DNA of 11,110 bases from CAKSXP01 sp964609305 (GCA_964609305.1 CAZSRK010000068.1:1-11110), one strand, 5' to 3'; counted from the stretch's first letter, positions 1 through 6,802 are shown. Notes: generated by a model from the letters alone, not told the origin. Program-made: numbers and translations.

Positions 1-138
1 AACCATGTCTTCTTTTATCTACTTTTCAATTTGCGAAAATTATTGTACCTTATCCGTTAAAATTGTGCCCGTGAAGCCTGCTGCGGCGCAGCATATCAAA
101 AGGCTCTTCTTCCCTACCTTCTTTTCAGCGGTGTTCAT
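1..138. other. Non-coding or undetermined left edge downstream of yajC
   Basis: This stretch lies past the yajC terminator in the direction of transcription. The only reading frame of note is a 32-codon minus-strand ORF (138 to 40). It starts directly on the terminator U-tract and so has no ribosome binding site. A minus-strand ATG at 6-4, preceded by an AAGAAG-like purine stretch, could start the next gene, but the window ends there. A short palindrome (TGCTGCGCCGCAGCA on the minus strand, about 79-93) has no T-tract. I see no convincing promoter. Confidence 0.4.
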
Positions 139-186
139 AAAAAAAACTCCCAACGGAATTGTTATTAAAACATATTCCGTCGGGAG
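139..186 (-). terminator. Rho-independent terminator after yajC
   Basis: On the minus strand, arms 186-174 and 159-147 pair over 13 positions with a single G-U wobble. The loop is 14 nt. Eight uridines (146-139) follow immediately. It begins about 40 nt after the yajC stop codon and should end the yajC transcript. Confidence 0.93.
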
Positions 187-226
187 GCTTAAAATTCTAT
201 TAGCTTGTGATTTGTCCGCCGTCGCG

Positions 227-622
227 TCAGTTGGGTTCTTCGGTATTGTTCTTACCAGTTGTGGAAATGGCCCATTTGGTGACCTGGATGCGGACCCGGT
301 CTTCGCCGGTCTCAAATGTAACAGTGTCGTCCTTGATGCTGACTATCTTACCCATGATCCCACCGATAGTGGTGACGCTGTCGCCGACCGCGAGGGAGTC
401 GCGCATCTCCTGAAGCTTTTTCTTCTTCTTATTCTCCGGACGGATCAGGAAGAAGTAAAATACAACAAAGAGAACGACCAACATTATTATCATCGAAAAA
501 CCGCCGGTGGCAGAGGCGCTCTCTCCGCTGGCATCGGTGGTAGAGCATCCGCTCAGACAAAGGCAAATCAATGCCACAGCAAGAACTAAGGTAACGACGC
601 GGGAAACTTTTCTCAGGTTCAT
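227..622 (-). CDS. yajC: YajC, Sec translocase accessory subunit, with lipoprotein-type N-terminus
   Basis: A 131-residue membrane protein of the YajC family, which associates with SecDF at the Sec translocon. The hallmark is a membrane helix (about 42-60) ending in FLIRP and followed by a lysine-rich stretch (NKKKKK). A small cytosolic domain follows, with GDSVTTIGGIMGKIVSI. The ATG at 622 is chosen because AGGAGGA (637-631) sits 8 nt upstream; an in-frame TTG lies just before it. Unusually, the helix is preceded by a separate hydrophobic signal segment (about 9-23) ending in a lipobox, LSGC, with Cys26 as the candidate lipidated residue. E. coli YajC has only a short N-terminus there. The gene has its own promoter and terminator, so it looks monocistronic in this window. 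The secDF genes, often near yajC, are not visible but could lie beyond the left edge. Confidence 0.93.
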   Translation of the reverse strand: MNLRKVSRVVTLVLAVALICLCLSGCSTTDASGESASATGGFSMIIMLVVLFVVFYFFLIRPENKKKKKLQEMRDSLAVGDSVTTIGGIMGKIVSIKDDTVTFETGEDRVRIQVTKWAISTTGKNNTEEPN

Positions 623-654
623 CAAACATTTCCTCCTAGAATATTTACCAGAGT

Positions 655-683
655 ATTATATCGGGAAATCGGGCCAATTGCAA
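655..683 (-). promoter_or_regulatory. Sigma-A promoter of yajC
   Basis: On the minus strand, TTGCAA (683-678), a 17-bp spacer and a perfect TATAAT (660-655). The expected transcription start near 648 gives a leader of about 26 nt, which just accommodates the AGGAGGA ribosome binding site. Confidence 0.85.
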
Positions 684-722
684 GTATTTATTAAAGTTCC
701 CGCATATAAATCAGCTGTAATC

Positions 723-2111
723 CTATGTTGCCTGGAATGCATTGAAATCACTGGCATTGGTAAAGAACCTGTGCGTGTTGGTTTCGGTATCCAACGCGTA
801 ATAATAATAACTGGTGCTGGCCGGGTTAAGCGCCGCGTTGATCGAGGCAATACCCGGGTTGGATATCGGCGTCGGGGGCAGCCCGTAGTTGATACGTGTG
901 TTATACGGGTCAGAGGCATCATCGAGCATCTCCTGGGTCGGGGTCCCCTCGTGTTCAGGATGCGAATAAAGGCTGGTCGCATCTATCTGAAGCGGCATGC
1001 CGATAGCAAGACGGTTGTATATTACCGATGCGATATTGGCTCGCTCCTCATCATTAGCCGCCTCTTTCTCAATCATCGAGGCGATTATGATGCACTCATG
1101 GAAAGAGTAGCCAAGGTTTTCCGCTTTGTCATACATCTCCGCAGTTATCTTATAGTAGAAGTTCTGAAGGAATTTGTTGAGCGCACTGGATGCCTGCATC
1201 CCCTCATAGAAGTCATAGGTATCAGGGAACAGATACCCCTCAAGTCTGGAGGGGTCGCCCATCTCCAGTCCCTCGAGGAACGAGTACGAGTAGTTGTAGT
1301 TTGCCGCGGCTTCACGCAGGTCCTCAACAGAGCAGATATTGTTCGCCTCAAGTCTGGCAAATATGTCCTCTGTGGTAAAGCCCTCCGGGAAGGTAACGGT
1401 CGTTTCAACCTGTGACTCACTGCCTATCTGCATTTTCTTTACCAGTGCGCGATAGTCATACTCCGTACTCAGCTCATATGTTCCGGGCTGTATTTTATAA
1501 TCGGCGTGGGAAAGCATTGAATAGAGCTTAAAGAGAAATTCATATTCGATAAGGCCGGCGTCCTTGAGTGCGCTTGCCACATAATCGATGTCGACATTCG
1601 GATCTCCTGAATACGGATCTTTCTCCTCTTCCCCATCGCCGCTCTCATCGTCGCCCGCTCCGGTCACAGTGTCCACAAGATTAGAGACAAGCTCTTCAGC
1701 ACGTGAGGGTTCCTCCTCGGTCGTATATTCGCTTGTATCCTCGTAGGGCGGGATGACTACCACCGCGGTAAGCTCCTCTTTGTTCAGTGCGAGCACATCA
1801 CTTGCGAACATCCATCCGACACACGCAAATATGGCGCTCACGCTTATGACGAAAACAGCATACATCAAGCCGCCAAACAGGCCGCTTTTTCCGTCACGCC
1901 GGAAGCGTATTGGATGGTAATCCCTCGCTTCATAGCTTTCTTCATCGTCCTCATAATCGATATACTCGTCAAGCTCGGCGGAATCATATTCGACCATGTC
2001 ATCCGGTATCTCGGTCAGCTCCTCCTCCGGCATTTCCATGAGCTGATCTTCCGGTACCTCTGCGAACTGATCATCATTTCCTTCGAGCTGGGACTTTCTT
2101 TTCTTAAACAT
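723..2111 (-). CDS. mltG: Endolytic murein transglycosylase MltG (YceG-like)
   Basis: A 462-residue membrane-anchored lytic transglycosylase that cleaves nascent peptidoglycan strands and is thought to set glycan length or release them from the membrane. Residues 1-75 are cytosolic and very acidic (repeated Glu/Asp with PEE/PED motifs). One membrane helix follows at about 78-105, then a low-complexity acidic linker (about 123-168), a LysM-like region and the catalytic YceG domain. Family motifs seen are EGYLFPDTY (291-299) and ASMIEKE (344-350), which holds the catalytic glutamate (probably Glu348), then NRLAIGMPLQIDAT and YNTRINYGLPPTPISNPG. The start at 2111 is chosen for AGGAG 7 nt upstream; a longer in-frame extension to 2258 lacks a signal and is Arg-rich like non-coding sequence. 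Full length, no defects seen. The yajC promoter begins 40 bp after its stop codon. Confidence 0.95.
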   Translation of the reverse strand: MFKKRKSQLEGNDDQFAEVPEDQLMEMPEEELTEIPDDMVEYDSAELDEYIDYEDDEESYEARDYHPIRFRRDGKSGLFGGLMYAVFVISVSAIFACVGWMFASDVLALNKEELTAVVVIPPYEDTSEYTTEEEPSRAEELVSNLVDTVTGAGDDESGDGEEEKDPYSGDPNVDIDYVASALKDAGLIEYEFLFKLYSMLSHADYKIQPGTYELSTEYDYRALVKKMQIGSESQVETTVTFPEGFTTEDIFARLEANNICSVEDLREAAANYNYSYSFLEGLEMGDPSRLEGYLFPDTYDFYEGMQASSALNKFLQNFYYKITAEMYDKAENLGYSFHECIIIASMIEKEAANDEERANIASVIYNRLAIGMPLQIDATSLYSHPEHEGTPTQEMLDDASDPYNTRINYGLPPTPISNPGIASINAALNPASTSYYYYALDTETNTHRFFTNASDFNAFQAT

Positions 2112-2136
2112 ATCCGCACTCCTATTTACTGTGCTG

Positions 2137-2161
2137 CCGCGCCGGAAGGCGCGGATTTTTT
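2137..2161 (+). terminator. Plus-strand intrinsic terminator-like hairpin with no upstream gene
   Basis: A 7-bp all-GC stem (CCGCGCC at 2137-2143 with GGCGCGG at 2148-2154), a GGAA loop, then A and six T. The T-run is correct for plus-strand transcription, yet the plus strand to its left carries no gene, only the antisense of mltG. It may stop antisense transcription, or it may simply be a stem in the mltG leader when read on the minus strand. Confidence 0.55.
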
Positions 2162-2183
2162 CTGTCACCGTTGGCCGCATTAA

Positions 2184-2240
2184 GACATAAGATGTCTCAG
2201 ACAGGTCGAAAGACCGTCTCAGGCGCGCCGCCCCACGCGC
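2184..2240. other. Cluster of three short hairpins between divergent mltG and the Cys-rich peptide gene
   Basis: Three neighbouring inverted repeats: GACAT-AAG-ATGTC (2184-2196); a stem of AGAC/GGTC with GACC/GTCT, one bulged A and a GAAA tetraloop on the plus strand (2199-2219); and GCGCG/CGCGC (2223-2240). With the terminator-like stem at 2137-2161 they fill most of the intergenic space. They could form a structured leader for either flanking gene. I recognise no known riboswitch class. Confidence 0.35.
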
Positions 2241-2293
2241 AGGCAGGCGCCGCATCAAAAAAATATATAAGCGCGTAGAAAGGAATATATATC

Positions 2294-2404
2294 ATGTGTT
2301 GCGGAAACGGTAACTGCTGCATTTGGCTTATCATCATCTGCATTCTTCTGTTTAGCTGCAGCGACTGTGGCGGCAGCGCCCGCAGCAGCGACTGCGGCTG
2401 CTGA
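2294..2404 (+). CDS. Cysteine-rich 36-residue hydrophobic peptide
   Basis: A short gene below usual length cut-offs. It encodes 36 residues, nine of them cysteine (positions 2, 3, 8, 9, 16, 22, 25, 34, 36). It starts MCCGNGNCC, has a hydrophobic core at about 10-20 (IWLIIICILLF), and ends in a Gly/Ser/Cys tail (SDCGGSARSSDCGC). An AAGGA ribosome binding site (2280-2284) lies 9 nt before the ATG. A strong plus-strand terminator follows 55 nt after the stop, so the transcription unit is self-contained. From memory, peptides of this plan (Cys/Gly ends, central hydrophobic stretch) recur in Clostridia genomes, sometimes under a chorion-like high-cysteine name. Their function is unknown to me; membrane insertion, metal binding or spore-related cross-linking are only guesses. 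No clear sigma-A promoter is visible upstream. Confidence 0.72.
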   Translation: MCCGNGNCCIWLIIICILLFSCSDCGGSARSSDCGC

Positions 2405-2459
2405 GTAAAGATCGCTTAGCAAAGAACATTAGATATAGATATAAATAAACATTTCCACT

Positions 2460-2492
2460 TCGCGAGACCCTTATTCGGGTCTCGCGATTTTT
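2460..2492 (+). terminator. Rho-independent terminator of the Cys-rich peptide gene, overlapping the fthC 3' end
   Basis: A perfect 11-bp stem (TCGCGAGACCC at 2460-2470 with GGGTCTCGCGA at 2477-2487), a 6-nt loop, then five T (2488-2492). The right arm encodes Ala-Arg-Pro near the fthC C-terminus and the loop carries its last Glu codon and TAA stop. On the minus strand no U-tract follows, so it works clearly only for the plus strand. Confidence 0.9.
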
Positions 2493-3040
2493 GTCTCGGA
2501 TACGACGCACATGACAGGAACATCATGTTCCTGTCTTGGCAGGACGCCAATCATCATTCTGTTGCGGCATAATCCGATGGTAAAGCCCTTGCAGGAGGCA
2601 AGGTATCTGTCATAATGTCCGCCGCCGTATCCAAGCCTGTATCCATACAGATCATAAGCAAGGGCCGGGACAATTATAACGTCGCCGTCCTCCGGAACGT
2701 CTACACGGGCACCTGACACCGGTTCCGGAATGTCAAGCTTTCCCTTAACAAGTTCATCTCCGTCATTATATTTACGAAATTCCATTATTCCGCCACCGAG
2801 CGTGGCCGGCAGGAATACCTCTCTTCCGGATTTCAGCGCCCCGCCTATCAAAGCATGCGTGTCTACCTCTTTTGCCACGCTATAATATGTAAATACACGC
2901 TGTGCCTGCTTGTATTCAGGCACAGTAAGCAGCATCTGCAATATATCCTTATTGCTCTCCTGAATATAAAACTTGTCTATCGCCGCCAGACGGGAGCCTG
3001 CGGAGACTCTGAGCTCGTGCTTTGTCTGTTCAACATCCAT
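2471..3040 (-). CDS. fthC: 5-formyltetrahydrofolate cyclo-ligase
   Basis: A 189-residue cytosolic enzyme of the 5-FTHF cyclo-ligase (MTHFS/YgfA) family. It converts 5-formyl-THF with ATP to 5,10-methenyl-THF, returning stored folate to one-carbon metabolism. The family signature GYRLGYGGGHYDRYL is at 133-147. The usual N-terminal basic K-x-x-LR is at 7-11, and LP (77-78) and VPALAYD (124-130) also match the fold. Length is normal for the family. The ATG overlaps the end of tmk by 11 nt and its ribosome binding site is weak (AGG only), so translation is probably coupled to tmk. It is the last gene of the sirtuin-tagA-tmk-fthC operon; its stop codon lies in the loop of the convergent terminator. 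Folate one-carbon units feed dTMP synthesis, which fits its neighbour tmk. Confidence 0.94.
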   Translation of the reverse strand: MDVEQTKHELRVSAGSRLAAIDKFYIQESNKDILQMLLTVPEYKQAQRVFTYYSVAKEVDTHALIGGALKSGREVFLPATLGGGIMEFRKYNDGDELVKGKLDIPEPVSGARVDVPEDGDVIIVPALAYDLYGYRLGYGGGHYDRYLASCKGFTIGLCRNRMMIGVLPRQEHDVPVMCVVSETKIARPE

Positions 3041-3707
3041 CTTTGCCTATTATCTCCATGACTGTTACGTATATCTCTTTGTGAATTTCCTCCGCGTTCC
3101 TGAGCACACCGTCGCGGAAGCTGTCTATTACGCGCCAATGATAATGCGCGGCGGCATATCTGCCCGTTTTCAGAGCACGGCGAAGATATTGTTCGTCTTT
3201 TTCGTGTATATCACCTTTTACCGCCGCCTGCTGCCGGCTGCGAATAAGGGCAAGGGAAGCCTCAAGCTCGGTATTCAAATATATGACGAGATCAGGCCGG
3301 GGAAGTTCCAGATAGCCATACTCAAATTCCGCGAGCCAGTTGAGAAAGTGCGCAAGCTCCTTCTCAGGGAGCTTTGAGCCCTGGTGACAGGCATTGCTGG
3401 TAGTATATCTGTCACACAGGACGACGCCTCCCTGCTTATACCAGTCTCCCCAGTCCGTCTTGAAAGAGGCATATCTGTCGACCGCATAAAAGGTCGAGGC
3501 GGCATATGCATTTACATCGGAAGGATTCTTACCGAATTCACCGGCAAGATACATCCTCAAAAGCGCAGATGATTCCTTATCATATCTGGGAAAGACTATC
3601 TTCCTGAAGCTGACCCCGTCCAACTCCAGCCGGCGGCAGAGCAGCTCGTATTGGGTCGATTTTCCGCTCCCGTCAATACCTTCGAGCACAATTAGTTTAC
3701 CGCTCAC
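3030..3707 (-). CDS. tmk: Thymidylate kinase
   Basis: A 225-residue P-loop kinase that phosphorylates dTMP to dTDP for DNA synthesis. It has a Walker A motif GIDGSGKST (10-18) right after the first strand. The DRY motif (99-101) continues as DRYTTSNACHQG, the typical dTMP-binding pattern. PRPDLVIYL follows (136-144), then a lid region with Arg residues (RSRQ, 156-159). The start codon is GTG at 3707, with GGAGGTG 7-8 nt upstream; it overlaps the tagA stop as GTGA (4 nt). Its own stop overlaps the fthC start by 11 nt. It looks intact. The HQG form of the motif is the variant seen in several Clostridia and in eukaryotic enzymes rather than the AYQG form of E. coli, judged from memory. Confidence 0.94.
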   Translation of the reverse strand: MSGKLIVLEGIDGSGKSTQYELLCRRLELDGVSFRKIVFPRYDKESSALLRMYLAGEFGKNPSDVNAYAASTFYAVDRYASFKTDWGDWYKQGGVVLCDRYTTSNACHQGSKLPEKELAHFLNWLAEFEYGYLELPRPDLVIYLNTELEASLALIRSRQQAAVKGDIHEKDEQYLRRALKTGRYAAAHYHWRVIDSFRDGVLRNAEEIHKEIYVTVMEIIGKDGC

Positions 3708-4432
3708 CGCTTTTCACCTCCAAGCCGAACTGCCGCGGCATCGATAAGGAATTTCGGCAGTTTCATCATACGCCCTATGCGCTTGGGCTCCTTGATGAGC
3801 CGATAAAGCCATTCGATACCAAGTTTTTGCCAGGCTTCCGGAGCTCTTTTAACACTGCCGGAAAAAACATCAAGGCTTCCGCCCAGCCCCGCCATAAGCC
3901 CCACGTCGAGCCTATGCCGGTTTTGGGCCATCCATATTTCCTGCTTTGGCGCACCAAGGCAAACGAGCAGAAAATCCGGTCTGGCCATGTTTATGCTTTC
4001 TATGATAGGGCTGTCATCGTCAAAATATCCGTCGCTTGTGCCGACAAAGCGCAGCCCGGGATACCGCGCCGAAAGCTTCTGTGCGGCCAGCTGCGCAACT
4101 CCGGGCTTTGCGCCGAACAGATAAACGCCGCCCTTTTTGGCGGACAGCCTGTCAAATACGGCCTGTGCAAAATCTATGCCCGGCACGCGCGCCTTTAGTG
4201 GGGTGCCTAGAATGGCAGCGGCTTTTATGATGCCGATCCCGTCGGGAAGAACAAGGTCTGCGCCGTTGACGGCCTCACGGGCATCGGGGTCGTCCCTGCA
4301 CAGCTGCACTATTTCGGGATTTGGCGTGACTACATAGGCCCCGCGTCTCTCAGAAAGAAGCTGCTCCGCTCTGTCGGCGGCCTCTTCCAGCGTCAGGTCG
4401 TCAAAACCCACGCCAAGAACATCTGTCCTCAT
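3704..4432 (-). CDS. tagA: WecG/TagA/CpsF-family glycosyltransferase
   Basis: A 242-residue glycosyltransferase of family GT26. TagA adds N-acetylmannosamine to undecaprenyl-PP-GlcNAc at the inner membrane face, the committed step of wall teichoic acid linkage. Seen: TPNPEIV (36-42), whose Thr36 matches the conserved active-site Thr; LPDGIGI (62-68) with the proposed catalytic Asp64; VPGIDF (83-88); and GAPKQEIWM (160-168). The C-terminal stretch GIEWLYRLIKEPKRIGRMMKLP (about 205-226) is the basic membrane-association tail. ATG overlaps the sirtuin stop as ATGA and its own stop overlaps tmk as GTGA, so the genes are tightly coupled. No other teichoic acid genes are in view, so the exact acceptor and sugar donor (ManNAc or another) are inferred; a capsule or exopolysaccharide role is possible. 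Confidence 0.88.
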   Translation of the reverse strand: MRTDVLGVGFDDLTLEEAADRAEQLLSERRGAYVVTPNPEIVQLCRDDPDAREAVNGADLVLPDGIGIIKAAAILGTPLKARVPGIDFAQAVFDRLSAKKGGVYLFGAKPGVAQLAAQKLSARYPGLRFVGTSDGYFDDDSPIIESINMARPDFLLVCLGAPKQEIWMAQNRHRLDVGLMAGLGGSLDVFSGSVKRAPEAWQKLGIEWLYRLIKEPKRIGRMMKLPKFLIDAAAVRLGGEKR

Positions 4433-5151
4433 ACCCTCACCTGTGAAAAAACCTCTCCTATCTTATCACGTATAACAAGGCAGGCGGCGCGATCCTGACT
4501 GGTCGCGTCTCTGTTAATGAGCACGAGCTTATCCCCACGATAGAAGTCGATAAGTCCTGCAGCCGGATACACGACAAGAGAGGTGCCGCCAACAATGAGC
4601 ATATCGGCTCTTTCTATGACCTCGATGGATTTGTTTATGACATCACTGTCAAGTCCCTCTTCGTAAAGTACGACGTCAGGGCGCACAACGCCACCGCAGG
4701 TACATCTGGGCACACCGGGGCAGTCGTTTATATAGTCCTCGTCATATGTTTTGCCGCATTTTGAACAGTAACAGCGGTGTACAGAACCGTGCAGCTCCAG
4801 AACGTTTTTGCTTCCGGCCATCTGGTGGAGCCCATCAATATTCTGGGTGATTACTGCTTTGACTTTCCCAACCCTTTCCAGTTCAGCAAGCCTTATATGG
4901 GCTGCATTGGGTTTTGCCCCGCGTATGACGAGCTTATCATGATAGAACTGGTAAAACTCCTCCGGATTGCTTACAAAAAAGCTGTGGCTGAGCATAGTCT
5001 CGGGAGGATACTTATATTTCTGATTGTAAAGCCCGTCCACACTGCGAAAATCCGGTATCCCGCTCTCGGTCGAGACGCCGGCTCCGCCGAAAAAGACAAT
5101 ATTGTCGCTCTCGTCAATCATGCGGCACAGCTTTTCGGTGTTTTCGTTCAT
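4429..5151 (-). CDS. cobB: NAD-dependent protein deacetylase, Sir2 family
   Basis: A 240-residue bacterial sirtuin that removes acetyl groups from protein lysines using NAD. Motifs: GAGVSTESGIPDFR (23-36) for NAD binding, TQNIDGLH (102-109), catalytic His121 in LHGS, a zinc site with Cys129/Cys132 and Cys150/Cys152, and GGTSLVVYPAAG. The Tyr-x-x-Arg pair that marks SIRT5/CobB-type desuccinylases is not seen after the NAD motif. The sequence looks more like the Thermotoga Sir2 deacetylase type, so acetyl-lysine is the likelier substrate. Start chosen at 5151 because GGGAGG lies 9 nt upstream. A start at 5181 would coincide with the expected transcription start and leave no leader. It is the first gene of the four-gene operon; a link between deacetylation and the wall, nucleotide and folate genes is not evident from sequence. 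Confidence 0.94.
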   Translation of the reverse strand: MNENTEKLCRMIDESDNIVFFGGAGVSTESGIPDFRSVDGLYNQKYKYPPETMLSHSFFVSNPEEFYQFYHDKLVIRGAKPNAAHIRLAELERVGKVKAVITQNIDGLHQMAGSKNVLELHGSVHRCYCSKCGKTYDEDYINDCPGVPRCTCGGVVRPDVVLYEEGLDSDVINKSIEVIERADMLIVGGTSLVVYPAAGLIDFYRGDKLVLINRDATSQDRAACLVIRDKIGEVFSQVRV

Positions 5152-5186
5152 TAAACAGACCTCCCGCCTGCAAAATGCCATAATAT

Positions 5187-5215
5187 ATTATATCCTATCC
5201 CCGCTGTAATAGCAA
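5187..5215 (-). promoter_or_regulatory. Sigma-A promoter of the sirtuin-tagA-tmk-fthC operon
   Basis: On the minus strand, TTGCTA (5215-5210), a 17-bp spacer, and a perfect TATAAT (5192-5187). The predicted start near 5180 gives a leader of about 29 nt to the ATG at 5151 and supports that start choice. Confidence 0.85.
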
Positions 5216-5239
5216 GGCAAATCGGCGCTCAGATGCCGT

Positions 5240-5275
5240 AAAAACACATCCGGCGCCCAAAACATGGCGCCGGAT
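5240..5275 (-). terminator. Rho-independent terminator after guaB
   Basis: A perfect 10-bp stem on the minus strand (ATCCGGCGCC at 5275-5266 with GGCGCCGGAT at 5257-5248), an 8-nt loop, then GTGTTTTT. It begins 9 nt past the guaB stop codon and separates guaB from the sirtuin operon promoter. Confidence 0.92.
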
Positions 5276-5284
5276 ATGGTCAGT

Positions 5285-6763
5285 TCATACACCCATCGTG
5301 TAGTTTGGAGCTTCCTTGGTGATATATATATCGTGGGGATGGCTCTCCTTGAGTCCGGCGCTGGTAATTCGCACAAAACGCCCATTCGTCTGGAGATACG
5401 GAAGATCCGTGGCGCCGCAATATCCCATGCCGGAGCGCAGACCGCCCATGAGCTGATAGATAGTATCGGAGACAGTGCCCTTGTACGGAACACGGCCCTC
5501 GACTCCCTCGGGAACCAGTTTTTTGTTGTCCTCCTGGAAATACCGGTCCTTGGAGCCCTTGGCCATGGCCGCCATACTTCCCATGCCTCTGTATACCTTA
5601 AACTGCCTGCCCTGGAATACCTCGGTCTCTCCCGGGCTCTCCTCACAGCCGGCGAGCAGGGAGCCCAGCATGACGACATTTGCGCCTGCGGCAATGGCCT
5701 TGACAATATCGCCGGAGTATTTGATGCCGCCATCAGCAATTATGGGAACGCCGTATTTATCAGCCGTTGCGGCCGATTCCAGTACCGCTGTCATCTGCGG
5801 CACACCAATGCCGGAAACAACGCGCGTCGTGCATATGCTGCCCGGTCCTATACCGACCTTCACACAGTCGGCGCCGGCCTTAATGATAGCCTCTGTTCCC
5901 TCGGCAGTCGCGACATTGCCCGCGACAAGCTCAACATCGGGAAAGGCCTCTTTGACGCGCGTGATGTTGCGCAGGATATTGGCAGAATGTCCGTGGGCAC
6001 TGTCGAGGACGAGCACGTCGACTCCCGCGTCGGCAAGCGCCTTGGCCCTGTCGAGCACGTCGCTCGTGACCCCGATCGCAGCGGCGCACAGCAGCCTCCC
6101 GTGCGAATCCTTTGCCGAATGGGGGTAAGTCAGCGCTTTTTCAATGTCTTTAATGGTTATAAGACCCTTGAGCTTGTAATCCTTGTCTACTATCGGCAGC
6201 TTTTCTATCTTATTGCGGCGCAGGATATCCTTGGCCTCTTCCAGGGTCGTGCCCTCCCTGCCGGTGATAAGGTTGTCCTTAGTCATGACAGCGTCAATGG
6301 GCTTGGACATATCGGTTTCAAACTTCATATCGCGGTTTGTTATGATGCCGACGAGCTTGCCGCTCTCGTCGATGATGGGAACTCCGGATATGCGAAACTT
6401 CGCCATGAGCGTGTCCGCATCCGCAAGGGTATGTCCGGCGCTGAGGAAAAACGGATTAGTAATAACGCCGTTTTCAGACCGCTTTACTATATCGACCATC
6501 TCGGCCTGCGCGTCGATGGACATATTTTTATGGATAACTCCAATGCCGCCCTCGCGCGCAAGCGCAATAGCCATTCTGTCCTCGGTGACGGTGTCCATCG
6601 CCGCGCTGATGAGCGGGATGTTGAGCTTTATCTTCCTGGTAAGATGGGTTTCAAGGTTCACATCCGCCGGAAGGACGGAGCTCTCCGCCGGGATAAGGAG
6701 TACATCGTCATAGGTAAGTCCCTCATACGCGAAACGGTGCGCATAGCTGCTTGTCATATCCAT
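5285..6763 (-). CDS. guaB: Inosine-5'-monophosphate dehydrogenase
   Basis: A 492-residue IMPDH, which oxidises IMP to XMP with NAD in the committed step of guanine nucleotide synthesis. It starts with the TIM-barrel strand LTYDDVLLIP (16-25) and NIPLISAAMDTVTE (48-61). Two CBS domains sit at about 100-210 (SGVPIIDESGKLVGIITNRD, EKLPIVDKDYKLKGLITIKD). Then come DSAHGH (254-259), the active-site loop GIGPGSICTTR with catalytic Cys311, IADGGI (342-347), YRGMGSM (391-397), and the mobile flap EGRVPY with Arg424 and Tyr427. Full length, all key residues present. The ribosome binding site is modest (GGGGTGG, 6 nt before ATG). It has its own promoter and terminator. I looked for a purine riboswitch in the short leader (about 33 nt) and there is no room for one. 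Confidence 0.97.
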   Translation of the reverse strand: MDMTSSYAHRFAYEGLTYDDVLLIPAESSVLPADVNLETHLTRKIKLNIPLISAAMDTVTEDRMAIALAREGGIGVIHKNMSIDAQAEMVDIVKRSENGVITNPFFLSAGHTLADADTLMAKFRISGVPIIDESGKLVGIITNRDMKFETDMSKPIDAVMTKDNLITGREGTTLEEAKDILRRNKIEKLPIVDKDYKLKGLITIKDIEKALTYPHSAKDSHGRLLCAAAIGVTSDVLDRAKALADAGVDVLVLDSAHGHSANILRNITRVKEAFPDVELVAGNVATAEGTEAIIKAGADCVKVGIGPGSICTTRVVSGIGVPQMTAVLESAATADKYGVPIIADGGIKYSGDIVKAIAAGANVVMLGSLLAGCEESPGETEVFQGRQFKVYRGMGSMAAMAKGSKDRYFQEDNKKLVPEGVEGRVPYKGTVSDTIYQLMGGLRSGMGYCGATDLPYLQTNGRFVRITSAGLKESHPHDIYITKEAPNYTMGV

Positions 6764-6802
6764 AATAGGCCACCCCGCAATTATTTAATATAAATTGAAA
6801 TT

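Noticed and set aside
40..138. 32-codon minus-strand ORF downstream of yajC
   Set aside because: Its ATG abuts the U-tract of the yajC terminator, leaving no ribosome binding site or promoter, and the peptide has no recognisable motif.
507..1415. 302-codon plus-strand ORF opposite mltG
   Set aside because: It lies antisense to a motif-complete mltG, is rich in Arg/Val/Gly of the kind produced by reverse-strand reading, and resembles no family I know.
2112..2258. N-terminal extension of mltG
   Set aside because: The extension is Arg-rich, covers the hairpin cluster and lacks a ribosome binding site; the ATG at 2111 has AGGAG at the right distance.
5152..5181. Longer sirtuin start adding ten residues
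   Set aside because: The start would coincide with the predicted transcription start, and GGGAGG supports the ATG at 5151.
5264..6793. 509-codon plus-strand ORF spanning the whole of guaB
   Set aside because: It mirrors guaB codon usage; the guaB frame holds every IMPDH motif, and the plus frame has no ribosome binding site or recognisable domain.
6764..6802. Purine riboswitch in the guaB leader
   Set aside because: The leader is only about 33 nt from the predicted start, too short for an aptamer, and no hairpin pattern is seen.
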